DNA from: Bacteroidaceae bacterium
GTDB taxonomy: Bacteria; Bacteroidota; Bacteroidia; Bacteroidales; Bacteroidaceae
NCBI GenBank assembly: GCA_017615835.1
Contig: JAFZZI010000022.1
Location: 1-32,075, forward strand
Length of the DNA stretch: 32,075 nt
Reading direction: 5' to 3'
Part shown: positions 1 through 7,475 of the stretch, one piece after another
Layout of the letters: each line of letters starts with the position of its first letter
How positions within the stretch are numbered: the stretch's first letter is position 1
Translations under genes and position numbers: made by a program
Notes under the pieces: generated by a model
Seen by the model: the letters and a program-made list of their open reading frames with translations, nothing else
Told to the model about the DNA's origin: nothing
Databases searched by the model: none

Positions 1-31
1 AAGCAAGCGGCCTGGCCGCTTGCTTTTGTTT
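1..31. terminator. Bidirectional hairpin terminator at left edge
   Basis: Bases 1-10 (AAGCAAGCGG) pair perfectly with 16-25 (CCGCTTGCTT) around the loop CCTGG. A T-rich run (TTGTTT) follows on the plus strand and A-rich sequence precedes it, so it could stop transcription from both sides. It lies just past the stop codon of the minus-strand oxidoreductase (stop at 50-52). Any plus-strand gene it serves is outside the window. Confidence 0.8.
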
Positions 32-49
32 ATAAGTCCGGCGTAACAG

Positions 50-1018
50 TTATATCTTGCCCAGAATCCTGTCCATAACCCAGTTGACAGGTGTAGCGCT
101 AATGCCGTCGCATGTACAAACAGATTTCCCGTTAAGGTGGTCTACAACAGCCTGTACAAGCGGGAACTGGACATGATCCGGATTTGGTATGTCAAACTCG
201 TGTCGGCCTGTCGAATCGTGCAGGGCTATGGGCTGGAAAGTGAAAACGGAAAAGCAAATCATTCCCCGGTCACCTATGATTTCAATTCTGTCTTCTTTTG
301 CCGACTCATCGGCAACGAAACACCAGGAACCGGAGCCTACAAGTCCGTCCTCAAACTTGAAACAGGCGCTGACGCTGTCCTCAGCATCGTATAGCCCGGC
401 TCTGTTAGTGCTTACGCCACAGGCATCAAGAATATAGCCGAACAGTTCCTGAAGAATGTCAATCTGGTGGGGAGCCAGATCGTAGAAATAACCGCCTCCG
501 GCAATGTCGGGTATTACCCTCCACGGAAGGTTTGAGCGGTCATAGGCGAGCTCCTTAGGGGGCTGCGCAAAGCGTATCTGAACGTTTATCACCTTCCCTA
601 TCTGGCCGATGAGTTCCTTGACCTTTAGGAAATATGGAAGATATCGGCGATAATATGCTACAAAACATGGAACGCCTGTTTCTTGTGACACCCTGTTAAT
701 GCGCAGACACTCGTCATAGCTTGCAGCCATGGGCTTTTCTATATAGACCGGTTTCCCGGCTTTCATTGAGATGACTGCGTATGTGGCATGCGATGAGGGT
801 GGGGTAGCAATATAGACCGCATCGACATTGGGATCGTTGATAAGTTCAATGGGATCAGTGTAGTACTTGCCAATGTTGTGTCTCTGCGCATACGATGCAG
901 CCTTGGATGCATCCCTGCTCATTACTGCCTCAATTGCCGATCCCTCGGCCAGTCCGAAAGCAGGACCGCTCTTTTTCTCGGTCACTTCGCCGCATCCAAT
1001 GAATCCCCATCTAACCAT
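50..1018 (-). CDS. Gfo/Idh/MocA family oxidoreductase
   Basis: A 322-residue NAD(P)-dependent dehydrogenase of the Gfo/Idh/MocA family. The N-terminal Rossmann fold opens with GFIGCGEV (residues 5-12). The family EKP motif is at 94-96, with Lys95 the expected catalytic lysine. The C-terminal domain carries GGGYFYDLAPHQID, with Asp180 and His184 at the positions usually conserved as D...H. Length is normal for the family. Members oxidise or reduce sugars, inositols or related polyols; the substrate cannot be read from the sequence. There is no signal peptide, so it should be cytosolic. It starts 5 bases after the porin stop codon and is probably the last gene of the minus-strand operon, which suggests work on something imported through that porin (inference). 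Confidence 0.9.
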   Translation of the reverse strand: MVRWGFIGCGEVTEKKSGPAFGLAEGSAIEAVMSRDASKAASYAQRHNIGKYYTDPIELINDPNVDAVYIATPPSSHATYAVISMKAGKPVYIEKPMAASYDECLRINRVSQETGVPCFVAYYRRYLPYFLKVKELIGQIGKVINVQIRFAQPPKELAYDRSNLPWRVIPDIAGGGYFYDLAPHQIDILQELFGYILDACGVSTNRAGLYDAEDSVSACFKFEDGLVGSGSWCFVADESAKEDRIEIIGDRGMICFSVFTFQPIALHDSTGRHEFDIPNPDHVQFPLVQAVVDHLNGKSVCTCDGISATPVNWVMDRILGKI

Positions 1019-1023
1019 AACCG

Positions 1024-3117
1024 TCAGTCAAAAAACGTCCAGCTTACTCCAAACTGCAACATTCGTGGGTTTATTGGATAGTGGGGCGCCCAATATGGTC
1101 CGCCTGACTCGACAGTCATTCCCGAATTGACATGATAAAGCATGACATAGAGCCTTACACCGCGTAAAACGCAGTTCAGATAGACATTGACAAGAGGGTA
1201 GTTGCCAACCTCTATCCTGTTCTGTTCATTCTGTATGTGGAACTGTCCTAAGGCGGGTGAATAGTTCGGAGCGTAGTAACTGGTAAACCATGTCACATCG
1301 GCACCTATCTCCAATCTGAGCCGTTTTGCATAAAGGAACTTCAGGTAAAGGTTGCTGAATACGTTGAGCATGGGCAGGGGGAGCACTTCTTTGTTTGATG
1401 ACGTCTGCCATGTGACGGCATTATCCCAATGAAGAATTCCAAGGGAAAAGTCCTGATGAAGTGTAGCGTCTATTACTTGTATTCCTTCATCACACTGGTT
1501 AATGGTAATATCACTGATCGAAGTGCCTTCGTTTGTAATTGCGCCATTGTCTGAGAAGTAAGTGTAGTTGTTCAGGTTTGTTACGCCGACAGTCAGACGA
1601 GTGTGCCAACGTTCTATTTTCAGTTCGCCCTCAACTCTTGTGGTTATCTCTTTCTTCAGTTCGGTGTCCCACCAATAGTGTTGTGAGTGAAAGTGGCGCA
1701 TGTAATAATCGGGGGTAGAACCGTTGAACTGAACTCTCGCCGTGATGCCAGCGTCCTGTTTCATCAGTCTGAACCGATAGCCTATTCCCCCGCTGAGATC
1801 GAAGTCTCCGAATCGGCTGCCCAGCAACACTGTCTGGGCACTGACATTCAAATCAAGATGTTTCCCTGTCTCTCTCTGGATGGAAGCTCCTATAGCGATG
1901 TTGAACTCGTTTTGTCTGTTCAGAGTTTCGGTGCGTTTACCGTCGGCCAAGGTATCGGCCATGGAATGGCTGCGGAACTCATATCTTGCGAATGCCTTAA
2001 GACCTGCTACCGCCCATTTGCTGAATCCCTCGTTAAGGTTGAAACTGAGGGTGTTGTCAAGGTAGAAGTCTTTGAATGTGTCAAGTGAATCGTCCTTCAG
2101 CCATTCGTACCTGTAGTAGTTTGCCGGCGAGGTGTAGGCTATAAAGGTCCTGTTCATGAAACCGAACTCGGTCGTGTTGGCAATCGAGCCCAGTTCTTTA
2201 TAGCTGGTGCGCGTTATTATTGTGTCGCCAATGCTGTCGGTCCTGAGGTACGATTTGCGGATGTCCAGTTTCTGGTTGACCAGAAACTGTCTTCTTCTAA
2301 GCTCGTTCCAGTTGCTCTGAAGCCTTACGGGAATCTCTTCTGCATCGTACTGTTTCCTTCCTTCAGCCATCGCTATGGGATTCGAGATATAGCGGTCGTC
2401 TGTTATTCCACCGTTTTCGGTTACCTTCATCAGGTCGGTGTTGAAACTCAAGTGTGCAGAGTACAAGTCACCATGGTAGTATCCGTAAATACGGGTGTCG
2501 AACAGCGATGTCGCCTGATTACTGTATCTGCCGCTGCTATGAAGGTAATCCATGTTGAAACCTATCCCGAATTTCCTGCCGAAGTTTGCCGAAAAATATC
2601 CTTTGAGATGGTCCTCGCCAGTTTGCTGGCCACCGCCGCTGAAGTATGTGATATTGACGTGCGGTGTCTTTGTATCGGTGAACCGGAACTCTGTGGGATC
2701 CTTTACGAACAGACTATAGGGCTTATCAAAGAAAAAGGCACGATTGCCGTCACGCTCGCTGAAGAGGCGTGACACACGTGGCGTTCCACTGCTGCTGAGA
2801 TTATTGTATGTGCCTTCCAGACCTTCGTTCTTGTGCGTGTTGTGGAAGAGATACTGGGCGGTATCAGGTTCCATCGGATCCATCAATCCTGTCAAGGGGT
2901 TGATGGTCCATTGGCTGTAATCTTTCGGGACTTCACGCTGTATTACCGTCGAGTCACGTTGGGGAGTTGCGTTCAGATTGCCTTCGTAAAGGTTACTCTC
3001 AAATCCGTCCTGGTTCTGTGACAGCTCCCTCTGGGCGACACCCTGTTGTATAGACATGACAGCCAGCATTGCCGCCATGATAAGTCTAAGCTTGAGTGTC
3101 AAGTGGCTTTGTGTCAT
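1024..3117 (-). CDS. Putative outer-membrane porin (Porin_10 type)
   Basis: A 697-residue outer-membrane beta-barrel candidate. A signal peptide covers about residues 1-28 (LRLIMAAMLAVMSIQQGVAQ region). After a polar, Pro/Asp-rich linker the rest is an alternation of aromatic-rich strands and polar turns (for example NITYFSGGGQQTGEDHLKG and GKHLDLNVSAQTVLLGSRFG). The chain ends in a hydrophobic strand finishing WTFFD, as barrels often end in an aromatic residue. This pattern and length match the Bacteroidetes 'putative porin' family (Porin_10). It sits between a J-like protein (9 bases upstream) and an oxidoreductase (5 bases downstream) in one operon. The transported substrate is unknown. 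The family call comes from recognition of the pattern, not from a search. Confidence 0.82.
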   Translation of the reverse strand: MTQSHLTLKLRLIMAAMLAVMSIQQGVAQRELSQNQDGFESNLYEGNLNATPQRDSTVIQREVPKDYSQWTINPLTGLMDPMEPDTAQYLFHNTHKNEGLEGTYNNLSSSGTPRVSRLFSERDGNRAFFFDKPYSLFVKDPTEFRFTDTKTPHVNITYFSGGGQQTGEDHLKGYFSANFGRKFGIGFNMDYLHSSGRYSNQATSLFDTRIYGYYHGDLYSAHLSFNTDLMKVTENGGITDDRYISNPIAMAEGRKQYDAEEIPVRLQSNWNELRRRQFLVNQKLDIRKSYLRTDSIGDTIITRTSYKELGSIANTTEFGFMNRTFIAYTSPANYYRYEWLKDDSLDTFKDFYLDNTLSFNLNEGFSKWAVAGLKAFARYEFRSHSMADTLADGKRTETLNRQNEFNIAIGASIQRETGKHLDLNVSAQTVLLGSRFGDFDLSGGIGYRFRLMKQDAGITARVQFNGSTPDYYMRHFHSQHYWWDTELKKEITTRVEGELKIERWHTRLTVGVTNLNNYTYFSDNGAITNEGTSISDITINQCDEGIQVIDATLHQDFSLGILHWDNAVTWQTSSNKEVLPLPMLNVFSNLYLKFLYAKRLRLEIGADVTWFTSYYAPNYSPALGQFHIQNEQNRIEVGNYPLVNVYLNCVLRGVRLYVMLYHVNSGMTVESGGPYWAPHYPINPRMLQFGVSWTFFD

Positions 3118-3126
3118 CTGCCGGTA

Positions 3127-3561
3127 TTACTGTATGAGACGGAGAAGGTATTCGGCTATCTTGATAAACAGCGAAATACCGCATACATAATAAAAAGGTG
3201 TGGCACTGTTCCCTGACAGATGCAGTGCGAAAAGGACAGCAGACACAGCGGCTCCGCACAGGAATATTCTGTTTAGTATTTCCCTCGCTTTGATTATCGG
3301 CGACTGCTCTGAATCCTTGCTGCCGGTTCTCTTCTTCCTCTTTACTCCTTTGTCTCCCTTGATGTCATATAGGGCGCGCCTATCCATGTCGGAGAGAATG
3401 TAGTAAGCTTCTGTCAGGTATTTGTAATGTTCGGACGATGCCGCATCAACATTGCCGTTCTGCGGGTCACAGTCTGCAGAAAGCCTCTTGTAAGCCTCTT
3501 CAATCTGACTTTCAGTGGCGTCTTCGTCAAGCCCCAGCCTTGTGTACAGTTCTTTTGCCAT
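3127..3561 (-). CDS. Degenerate J-domain protein with C-terminal membrane segments
   Basis: A 144-residue protein. Residues 1-65 resemble a DnaJ J-domain: ELYTRLGLDEDATESQIEEAYKRLS (read in two parts) matches helices I-II, and YLTEAYYILSDMDRRALYD matches helices III-IV. The invariant HPD tripeptide that activates DnaK is not there; the equivalent loop reads DCDPQN. A basic linker (KRKKRTG) follows, then two hydrophobic segments near residues 95-115 and 120-140, so it should be anchored in the inner membrane with the J-like part in the cytosol. The start is taken as ATG 3561, which shares a base with the upstream stop (TGATG, translational coupling); GTG 3564 is possible. A classical DnaK co-chaperone role is doubtful without HPD. 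Confidence 0.78.
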   Translation of the reverse strand: MAKELYTRLGLDEDATESQIEEAYKRLSADCDPQNGNVDAASSEHYKYLTEAYYILSDMDRRALYDIKGDKGVKRKKRTGSKDSEQSPIIKAREILNRIFLCGAAVSAVLFALHLSGNSATPFYYVCGISLFIKIAEYLLRLIQ

Positions 3562-4136
3562 CACTCTGTGACAGAAGAGAGAGTCTCGTTCAGCGAACTC
3601 TCAAGCATGTTCACCAGATTGATTGTCATGACACGGAATTTGGCAGTTGTCCTGAGCATCTTGCCCCTGCGGTTAAAGGCTTCTTTGTCGGTAATCCACG
3701 ATTCAGCAGTAAATCTCAGGCCTCCTCCGTCGCGATGCTCCTCGTAATCATAGTTGATGTTGGTTATTCTGAAGGAACATTTTCCGTCGTCAAGATCAAT
3801 CGTGAGCCTGTAGTTTATGTTGGACTCGTCGGTTACGAACTTTGTTTTCTTGAAGGTCAGGACCTCCTCTGCGTTTACCGTTATCTTGTCGGACATCTCC
3901 CTTATGGTTCCTGAAATAACCCTGGGTTTTGCAAAACGCTCGGCCGCCCATCTCGAGACTGCTTTGAAAATTGCCGTTTTCGAGGCGTTGTCCGGAACGT
4001 TCAAATGGCGTTCGAATACTACGTTGCCGTCAACTTCAGGAACAGCACCGAAACCATATATAGGATCCGAGCTTGTCTGTGCGGGCAAAAGCATCGGAAT
4101 GATGCAGGCCAGAACTATGACTGAGAGTTTTTTCAT
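3561..4136 (-). CDS. DUF4468 (TBP-like fold) secreted protein
   Basis: A 191-residue protein with a signal peptide at about residues 1-19 (MKKLSVIVLACIIPMLLPAQ). The mature part begins with the pattern typical of DUF4468 proteins in Bacteroidetes (VPEVDGNVVFERHLNVP, then a helix KTAIFKAVSRWAAERF) and ends with a second conserved block (AESWITDKEAFN). The function of this family is not known; proteins are periplasmic or envelope-associated. The reading frame is open further upstream, but a -7 box at 4158-4165 and the signal peptide favour ATG 4136. It appears to be the first gene of the operon leading to the J-like protein, porin and oxidoreductase. Confidence 0.8.
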   Translation of the reverse strand: MKKLSVIVLACIIPMLLPAQTSSDPIYGFGAVPEVDGNVVFERHLNVPDNASKTAIFKAVSRWAAERFAKPRVISGTIREMSDKITVNAEEVLTFKKTKFVTDESNINYRLTIDLDDGKCSFRITNINYDYEEHRDGGGLRFTAESWITDKEAFNRRGKMLRTTAKFRVMTINLVNMLESSLNETLSSVTE

Positions 4137-4157
4137 AATCATTTGCTTTATCAGTTG

Positions 4158-4165
4158 CAAACTTA
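4158..4165 (-). promoter_or_regulatory. Probable -7 box upstream of DUF4468 operon
   Basis: On the minus strand this reads TAAGTTTG, a full match to the Bacteroidetes -7 element TAnnTTTG. It would place the transcript start near 4151, about 15 bases before ATG 4136, and so excludes the longer upstream open frame. No well-spaced -33 TTTG is seen. Confidence 0.5.
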
Positions 4166-4221
4166 CGTTTTTTTTTCGAAAGGGGAATACAAAAACGGGC
4201 AGTATGAGGGAATCGTAGGCA

Positions 4222-4262
4222 CAAATAGAAAAGGGGGTGACCGTCAACCAGTCATCCCCTTT
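4222..4262 (-). terminator. Rho-independent terminator of the histone-like gene
   Basis: Bases 4230-4241 pair with 4251-4262 as a 12-bp stem (AAAGGGG/CCCCTTT outer part, one G-T pair) around a 9-base loop. Read on the minus strand, the stem is followed by TTTTCTATTTG, a T-rich tail. It lies between the stop of the histone-like gene (4296) and the promoter of the DUF4468 gene. Confidence 0.75.
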
Positions 4263-4295
4263 CCAAAGATTTTTCTGTCAGAAACCGGATTCCGA

Positions 4296-4469
4296 TTACT
4301 TCGCAGCGGCAAGAGAGGCCTTGCGGAACTCCTTCATCAGTTTTTCCAACTCGAGAGAAGCCTTGCGGGCACGTGTGCCGGCAGCCTTGTTCCCCTTCTC
4401 AACCTGTGAATTTGCATCTGCTGCGAAAGCTGCATAGAGCTCAGCGGCCTGTTTCAAAATTTTCTCCAT
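4296..4469 (-). CDS. Histone H1-like (Hc1 family) protein
   Basis: A 57-residue, Lys/Ala-rich protein (MEKILKQAAELYAAFAADAN... ending KEFRKASLAAAK). The single amphipathic helical pattern and composition match the short Hc1-type histone-like proteins that most Bacteroidetes carry, named after the chlamydial nucleoid protein. It probably binds DNA non-specifically and affects nucleoid packing (family knowledge). The start ATG 4469 is supported by a complete promoter 42-80 bases upstream. The gene stands alone, with its own terminator at 4222-4262, as expected for an abundant small protein. Confidence 0.85.
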   Translation of the reverse strand: MEKILKQAAELYAAFAADANSQVEKGNKAAGTRARKASLELEKLMKEFRKASLAAAK

Positions 4470-4517
4470 AATACAGTTAAACGGTTTGTTGTTAAAAAAA
4501 ATATAGTCTGTTTGCGA

Positions 4518-4548
4518 CAAAGATATGATAAAACCGAATAGTTGCAAA
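4518..4548 (-). promoter_or_regulatory. Bacteroidetes promoter of histone-like gene
   Basis: On the minus strand TTTG (4548-4545), then 19 bases, then TATCTTTG (4525-4518) gives an exact -33/-7 pair of the Bacteroidetes primary sigma factor. Predicted start of transcription is near 4511, leaving a leader of about 40 bases before ATG 4469. It is the cleanest promoter in the window. Confidence 0.75.
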
Positions 4549-4627
4549 GCCTTTATTGACTTTTTTTCACAACTTTTTCACAAATGAATAAAAAAACATC
4601 AAAAGTGCTCATTTTTAAGGGTTTTCC

Positions 4628-4635
4628 TATATTTG
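4628..4635 (+). promoter_or_regulatory. -7 box for secreted TapB-like gene
   Basis: TATATTTG matches TAnnTTTG exactly. The transcript would begin near 4642, about 25 bases before ATG 4668. An ATG at 4651 inside the leader opens a seven-codon frame that stops at 4669-4671 and overlaps the real start. Confidence 0.55.
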
Positions 4636-4667
4636 CAAACGAATAAGACAATGGCATTCAATTGGCT

Positions 4668-5477
4668 ATGATTTGTTTGCGTACGAAAATAAAAACTCCC
4701 AATATCTGTCGGACCATAAGATTCAGGCTGTCGCATTCTGCTAATTCGGACAGTCAGCCATCATCCGTACTGACGGGTCGCAGCAGCTGTATCGTCCGCA
4801 CAAGTTTTCTTTTGTGTATTCTTGTGCTTTTTGCCGCTCCACAGACTGCAACGTCCCGGGGGTTCTTCTGTACAAGACAGGGTGCCAGATTGCAGTATGT
4901 ACGCCGGTATGTATCCAATGATAAGGTGAGATGGCGTCATACCATGACTATCGGACAGATTGACAGAAGACCGGATGGCTCTCTGCTCGTAAGTTACAGT
5001 TCGGATTTTGTCAAGGCCAACGGCAGGCAAATGTACGGAGGCCCGATAAACCTGAAGGCGAATGTCGGTCCCGACGGCACAGTCACGCTTGATCTTGCCG
5101 AGTCACTGACCTCGACTCTTAAAAACATTTTCCCTAAAGCCGATGTTGTGTCTACGGCCGGAATCACGTCGCTGTCTCCCGACCTGAAGCCTGGTGATGC
5201 CTTGCCTGACGTTTCTGCTGAGGCAAAACTGCTTGGCATTACATATAAGGTTTCCGTAACCGACAGGCATGTACTGTATGCAGACACTCTTGAAACAAAG
5301 GCCGGAAAGTTTGCCTGCCTGGTGGTATCGGAACATAAAGTAGAGAAAGCTCCCGCGCATAACCGTACGACTACGGCACATACGTGGTACAGCCCTGAAG
5401 TCGGGATGGTACGTCATGATACATACGACGCCAAGATGGTGCTTGAAACAATAGAAATGCTGGAAGCTGTAGAATAG
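4668..5477 (+). CDS. Secreted protein resembling the TapB/DUF3108 group
   Basis: A 269-residue protein of uncertain function. The hydrophobic export segment (TSFLLCILVLFAAPQTATS) lies unusually far in, at about residues 44-63, after a basic polar N-terminus. The mature part starts with a Gly/aromatic region (GARLQYVRRYVSNDKVRWRH) and continues as beta-strand-rich sequence ending in EVGMVRHDTYD and a short tail, which resembles DUF3108/TapB-like periplasmic proteins of Bacteroidetes. No catalytic motif is visible. TTG 4662 is an alternative start, but no start codon lies directly before the signal segment. The gene stands alone between two promoters. Family assignment is tentative; that it is a real secreted protein is likely. 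Confidence 0.65.
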   Translation: MICLRTKIKTPNICRTIRFRLSHSANSDSQPSSVLTGRSSCIVRTSFLLCILVLFAAPQTATSRGFFCTRQGARLQYVRRYVSNDKVRWRHTMTIGQIDRRPDGSLLVSYSSDFVKANGRQMYGGPINLKANVGPDGTVTLDLAESLTSTLKNIFPKADVVSTAGITSLSPDLKPGDALPDVSAEAKLLGITYKVSVTDRHVLYADTLETKAGKFACLVVSEHKVEKAPAHNRTTTAHTWYSPEVGMVRHDTYDAKMVLETIEMLEAVE

Positions 5478-5516
5478 TGTTTTTTTAGTGGTGTAAGTCT
5501 GAATTTTTGGCAAACG

Positions 5517-5548
5517 CTTGATTCTAATCATATCTTGCACTATATTTG
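5517..5548 (+). promoter_or_regulatory. Promoter of partner-switch/alarmone operon
   Basis: CTTG (5517-5520), 20 bases, then TATATTTG (5541-5548) fits the Bacteroidetes -33/-7 arrangement with one mismatch in the -33 element. Predicted start of transcription near 5555, about 26 bases before the ATG at 5581. Confidence 0.6.
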
Positions 5549-5580
5549 AAGGATAAAATAAAAAATTCAATTTTGTTGTA

Positions 5581-5982
5581 ATGTTTAAGCTTAGATTTGA
5601 ACCGATTGCCGGAAAATCGGCTGAGATTATTGAAAAAGTAATGAGTTCGGAAGACATTTCGAGCGAGCCGGCCTTGGAGTTCAAACTCCGTCTTTGCATT
5701 GAAGAGGTAGTTGAGAACATCGTCAACTATGCATATGAAAGGGGGAACGGATTCATGGAAGTCGGGACGTCACGCGAGGACGGTGTCCTGGAAATCTATT
5801 TCAAGGATGGAGGAGTGGAGTTCAATCCTCTTGACGCTCCAGATCCTGACATAACTCTGTCCGCAGATGACAGACCTATTGGAGGACTTGGCATTTTCAT
5901 ATGCAAGAAACTGATGGATGAGATGTCCTATTCGTACGAAAATGGATTCAACGTTCTCCGGATGAAGAAGAGAGTCAATTGA
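5581..5982 (+). CDS. Anti-sigma regulatory factor / RsbW-SpoIIAB-like serine kinase
   Basis: A 133-residue protein made of a single GHKL ATPase domain (HATPase_c_2). The N-box is at residues 41-49 (EEVVENIVN; Glu42 and Asn46 fit the ExxxN pattern that binds Mg-ATP). The G1 box is DGG at 76-78 and the G2 box GGLG at 101-104. Length matches RsbW and SpoIIAB. Such proteins bind a target protein and also phosphorylate a STAS antagonist on serine. The STAS partner is the next gene, 47 bases downstream. Bacteroidetes lack sigma-B and sigma-F, so the target is unknown. First gene of a five-gene operon. Confidence 0.9.
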   Translation: MFKLRFEPIAGKSAEIIEKVMSSEDISSEPALEFKLRLCIEEVVENIVNYAYERGNGFMEVGTSREDGVLEIYFKDGGVEFNPLDAPDPDITLSADDRPIGGLGIFICKKLMDEMSYSYENGFNVLRMKKRVN

Positions 5983-6029
5983 TTGCGTCGCAAGATGACG
6001 TAGTGTTTTTCAATAAAAAATAGTAGAGT

Positions 6030-6332
6030 ATGTTTGTAAAGATAGACAACGAAGGTGACAAGTATGATGTAGCTGTTTCCGGCAGGATTGACACAACTAA
6101 TGCAGATCAGTTCCAAAAGGATATTGCTCCCTTGATGGAGTGCGGTAAATGTGATATTGTCATGGATTGCACGGAACTGGAGTACACATCGAGCCAGGGA
6201 CTCAGAATGTTCCTGATGCTTCAGAAGTCAGTAAATCAGAGAGGCGGAACCTTGGAACTCAGAAACATGCGCCCCCAGGTCAAGGAGGTGTTCGACATTA
6301 CCGGTTTCTCAAGCATAATAAGAATCGTCTGA
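6030..6332 (+). CDS. STAS-domain anti-sigma factor antagonist
   Basis: A 100-residue single STAS domain of RsbV/SpoIIAA type. The phosphorylation loop reads TSSQGLR (residues 53-59). By alignment with RsbV Ser56 and SpoIIAA Ser58, which sit two places before the conserved glycine, Ser55 is the expected phospho-acceptor. The start of the domain (VAVSGRIDTTNA) and the end (VKEVFDITGFSSIIRI) are typical. In the unphosphorylated state it should capture the kinase encoded just upstream. No PP2C/SpoIIE-type phosphatase is present in the window, so reactivation must come from elsewhere. The next gene begins 20 bases downstream. Confidence 0.92.
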   Translation: MFVKIDNEGDKYDVAVSGRIDTTNADQFQKDIAPLMECGKCDIVMDCTELEYTSSQGLRMFLMLQKSVNQRGGTLELRNMRPQVKEVFDITGFSSIIRIV

Positions 6333-6352
6333 TCTGAAGAGAATCTCGGAAA

Positions 6353-7459
6353 ATGAAACGGAACATCGAGGACTACGGTCTCGACCTTCATTGCAACATG
6401 ATTCTCGAGGAATACCGTGAGCAGAGTCATGTCTTCGCCAAGATAAGGGATGTTGTCCTCGATTCACTGAGAAAGGCCATTGACGAGAGGGGCCTGTTCA
6501 TTACTGCTGTCGAAGGTCGTGTCAAGGCCGAAGAGAGTCTCGTCGGCAAGTTGGAGTTGAAGGGCTATAAGTATGCTGCTCTCAGCGATATCACTGACAT
6601 CGTCGGTACGAGGGTCGTTACTTTCTACACTGATGATGTTGACAAGGTGGCAGTCATAGCCGAGAATCTGTTTGAAATCGACTGGCAGAACTCGGTTGAC
6701 AAACGGAAGATGCATGAGCTGGACAGTTTCGGCTACATGTCTCTCCACTATATATGCCGCATTCCGAAAAGCCTGTATTACGATCCCGACAATCCCAGGA
6801 TAAACGAATACCGCTTCGAGGTGCAGTTGCGTACTACGCTCCAGCACATGTGGGCAGTAATGCATCATGACATTGGGTATAAGTCTGGAGTGGAGGTGCC
6901 TAAAGAGCATCTCCGAAACTTGAATCGTCTGGCCGGTGTGCTTGAACTGGCTGATGATGAGTTCAGCCGTCTTCGTACATCCATTAACGACTACAGACGA
7001 CGGGTCAAGGAACTGGTGTCCAACGGTAATTTCAGCGAAGTTTCTCTCAATGGCGATACGTTCAGAAGTTATCTCAACCTGAGACCTTTTGACAACCTGA
7101 ACAGGAGGATTGCAGCCATTAATCAGGCCGAAATACACGAAACTACCCTGATGCCCTATCTTGCGGTATTCAAATACCTCCATTTCGAAACCCTTGCCGA
7201 CATAGACAATCTTATTAAGACCGAGAGCGATGATGCCTTTCAGCTGGCTGTCTATCAGATTGGTGATACCGATATTGATATCATTGCCTCGAATGTGGCC
7301 GTATTGAACCTGTGCGTTGTTTATATGCTCCGCAAGGGAGCCGGTATAGAAGAACTGACCGAACTGTTTGAATCACTGAACGGCCCCTCGGACTATAACC
7401 GAATCCGGGCTTCCAGGATAATTGAGAAATCGTCAAAGCTGTCTTTTTCCAAAAAATAG
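6353..7459 (+). CDS. RelA/SpoT synthetase-domain protein
   Basis: A 368-residue putative (p)ppGpp synthetase. The N-terminal part carries the RelA_SpoT fold: a basic ATP loop RVKAEESLVGK (residues 56-66), the metal-binding region DITDIVGTRVV (79-89), the nucleotide-stacking segment FGYMSLHY (126-133), and FEVQLRTTLQHMW (155-167) with Glu156, followed by HHDIGYK. No HD hydrolase motif and no TGS or ACT domain are visible, so it is not a long Rel/SpoT. It has an extra region of about 140 residues (225-368) that I cannot assign. Its position between a partner-switch pair and nucleoside-salvage genes suggests nucleotide stress signalling. Activity towards ATP/GTP is inferred from motifs; some RelA_SpoT proteins act on other acceptors. 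Confidence 0.88.
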   Translation: MKRNIEDYGLDLHCNMILEEYREQSHVFAKIRDVVLDSLRKAIDERGLFITAVEGRVKAEESLVGKLELKGYKYAALSDITDIVGTRVVTFYTDDVDKVAVIAENLFEIDWQNSVDKRKMHELDSFGYMSLHYICRIPKSLYYDPDNPRINEYRFEVQLRTTLQHMWAVMHHDIGYKSGVEVPKEHLRNLNRLAGVLELADDEFSRLRTSINDYRRRVKELVSNGNFSEVSLNGDTFRSYLNLRPFDNLNRRIAAINQAEIHETTLMPYLAVFKYLHFETLADIDNLIKTESDDAFQLAVYQIGDTDIDIIASNVAVLNLCVVYMLRKGAGIEELTELFESLNGPSDYNRIRASRIIEKSSKLSFSKK

Positions 7460-7475
7460 ATTTTCACAGGAGTTA

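Noticed and set aside
6464-7183. Minus-strand open frame (239 codons) inside the RelA/SpoT gene
   Set aside because: It lies fully within a gene with clear catalytic motifs on the other strand and has no recognisable protein features.
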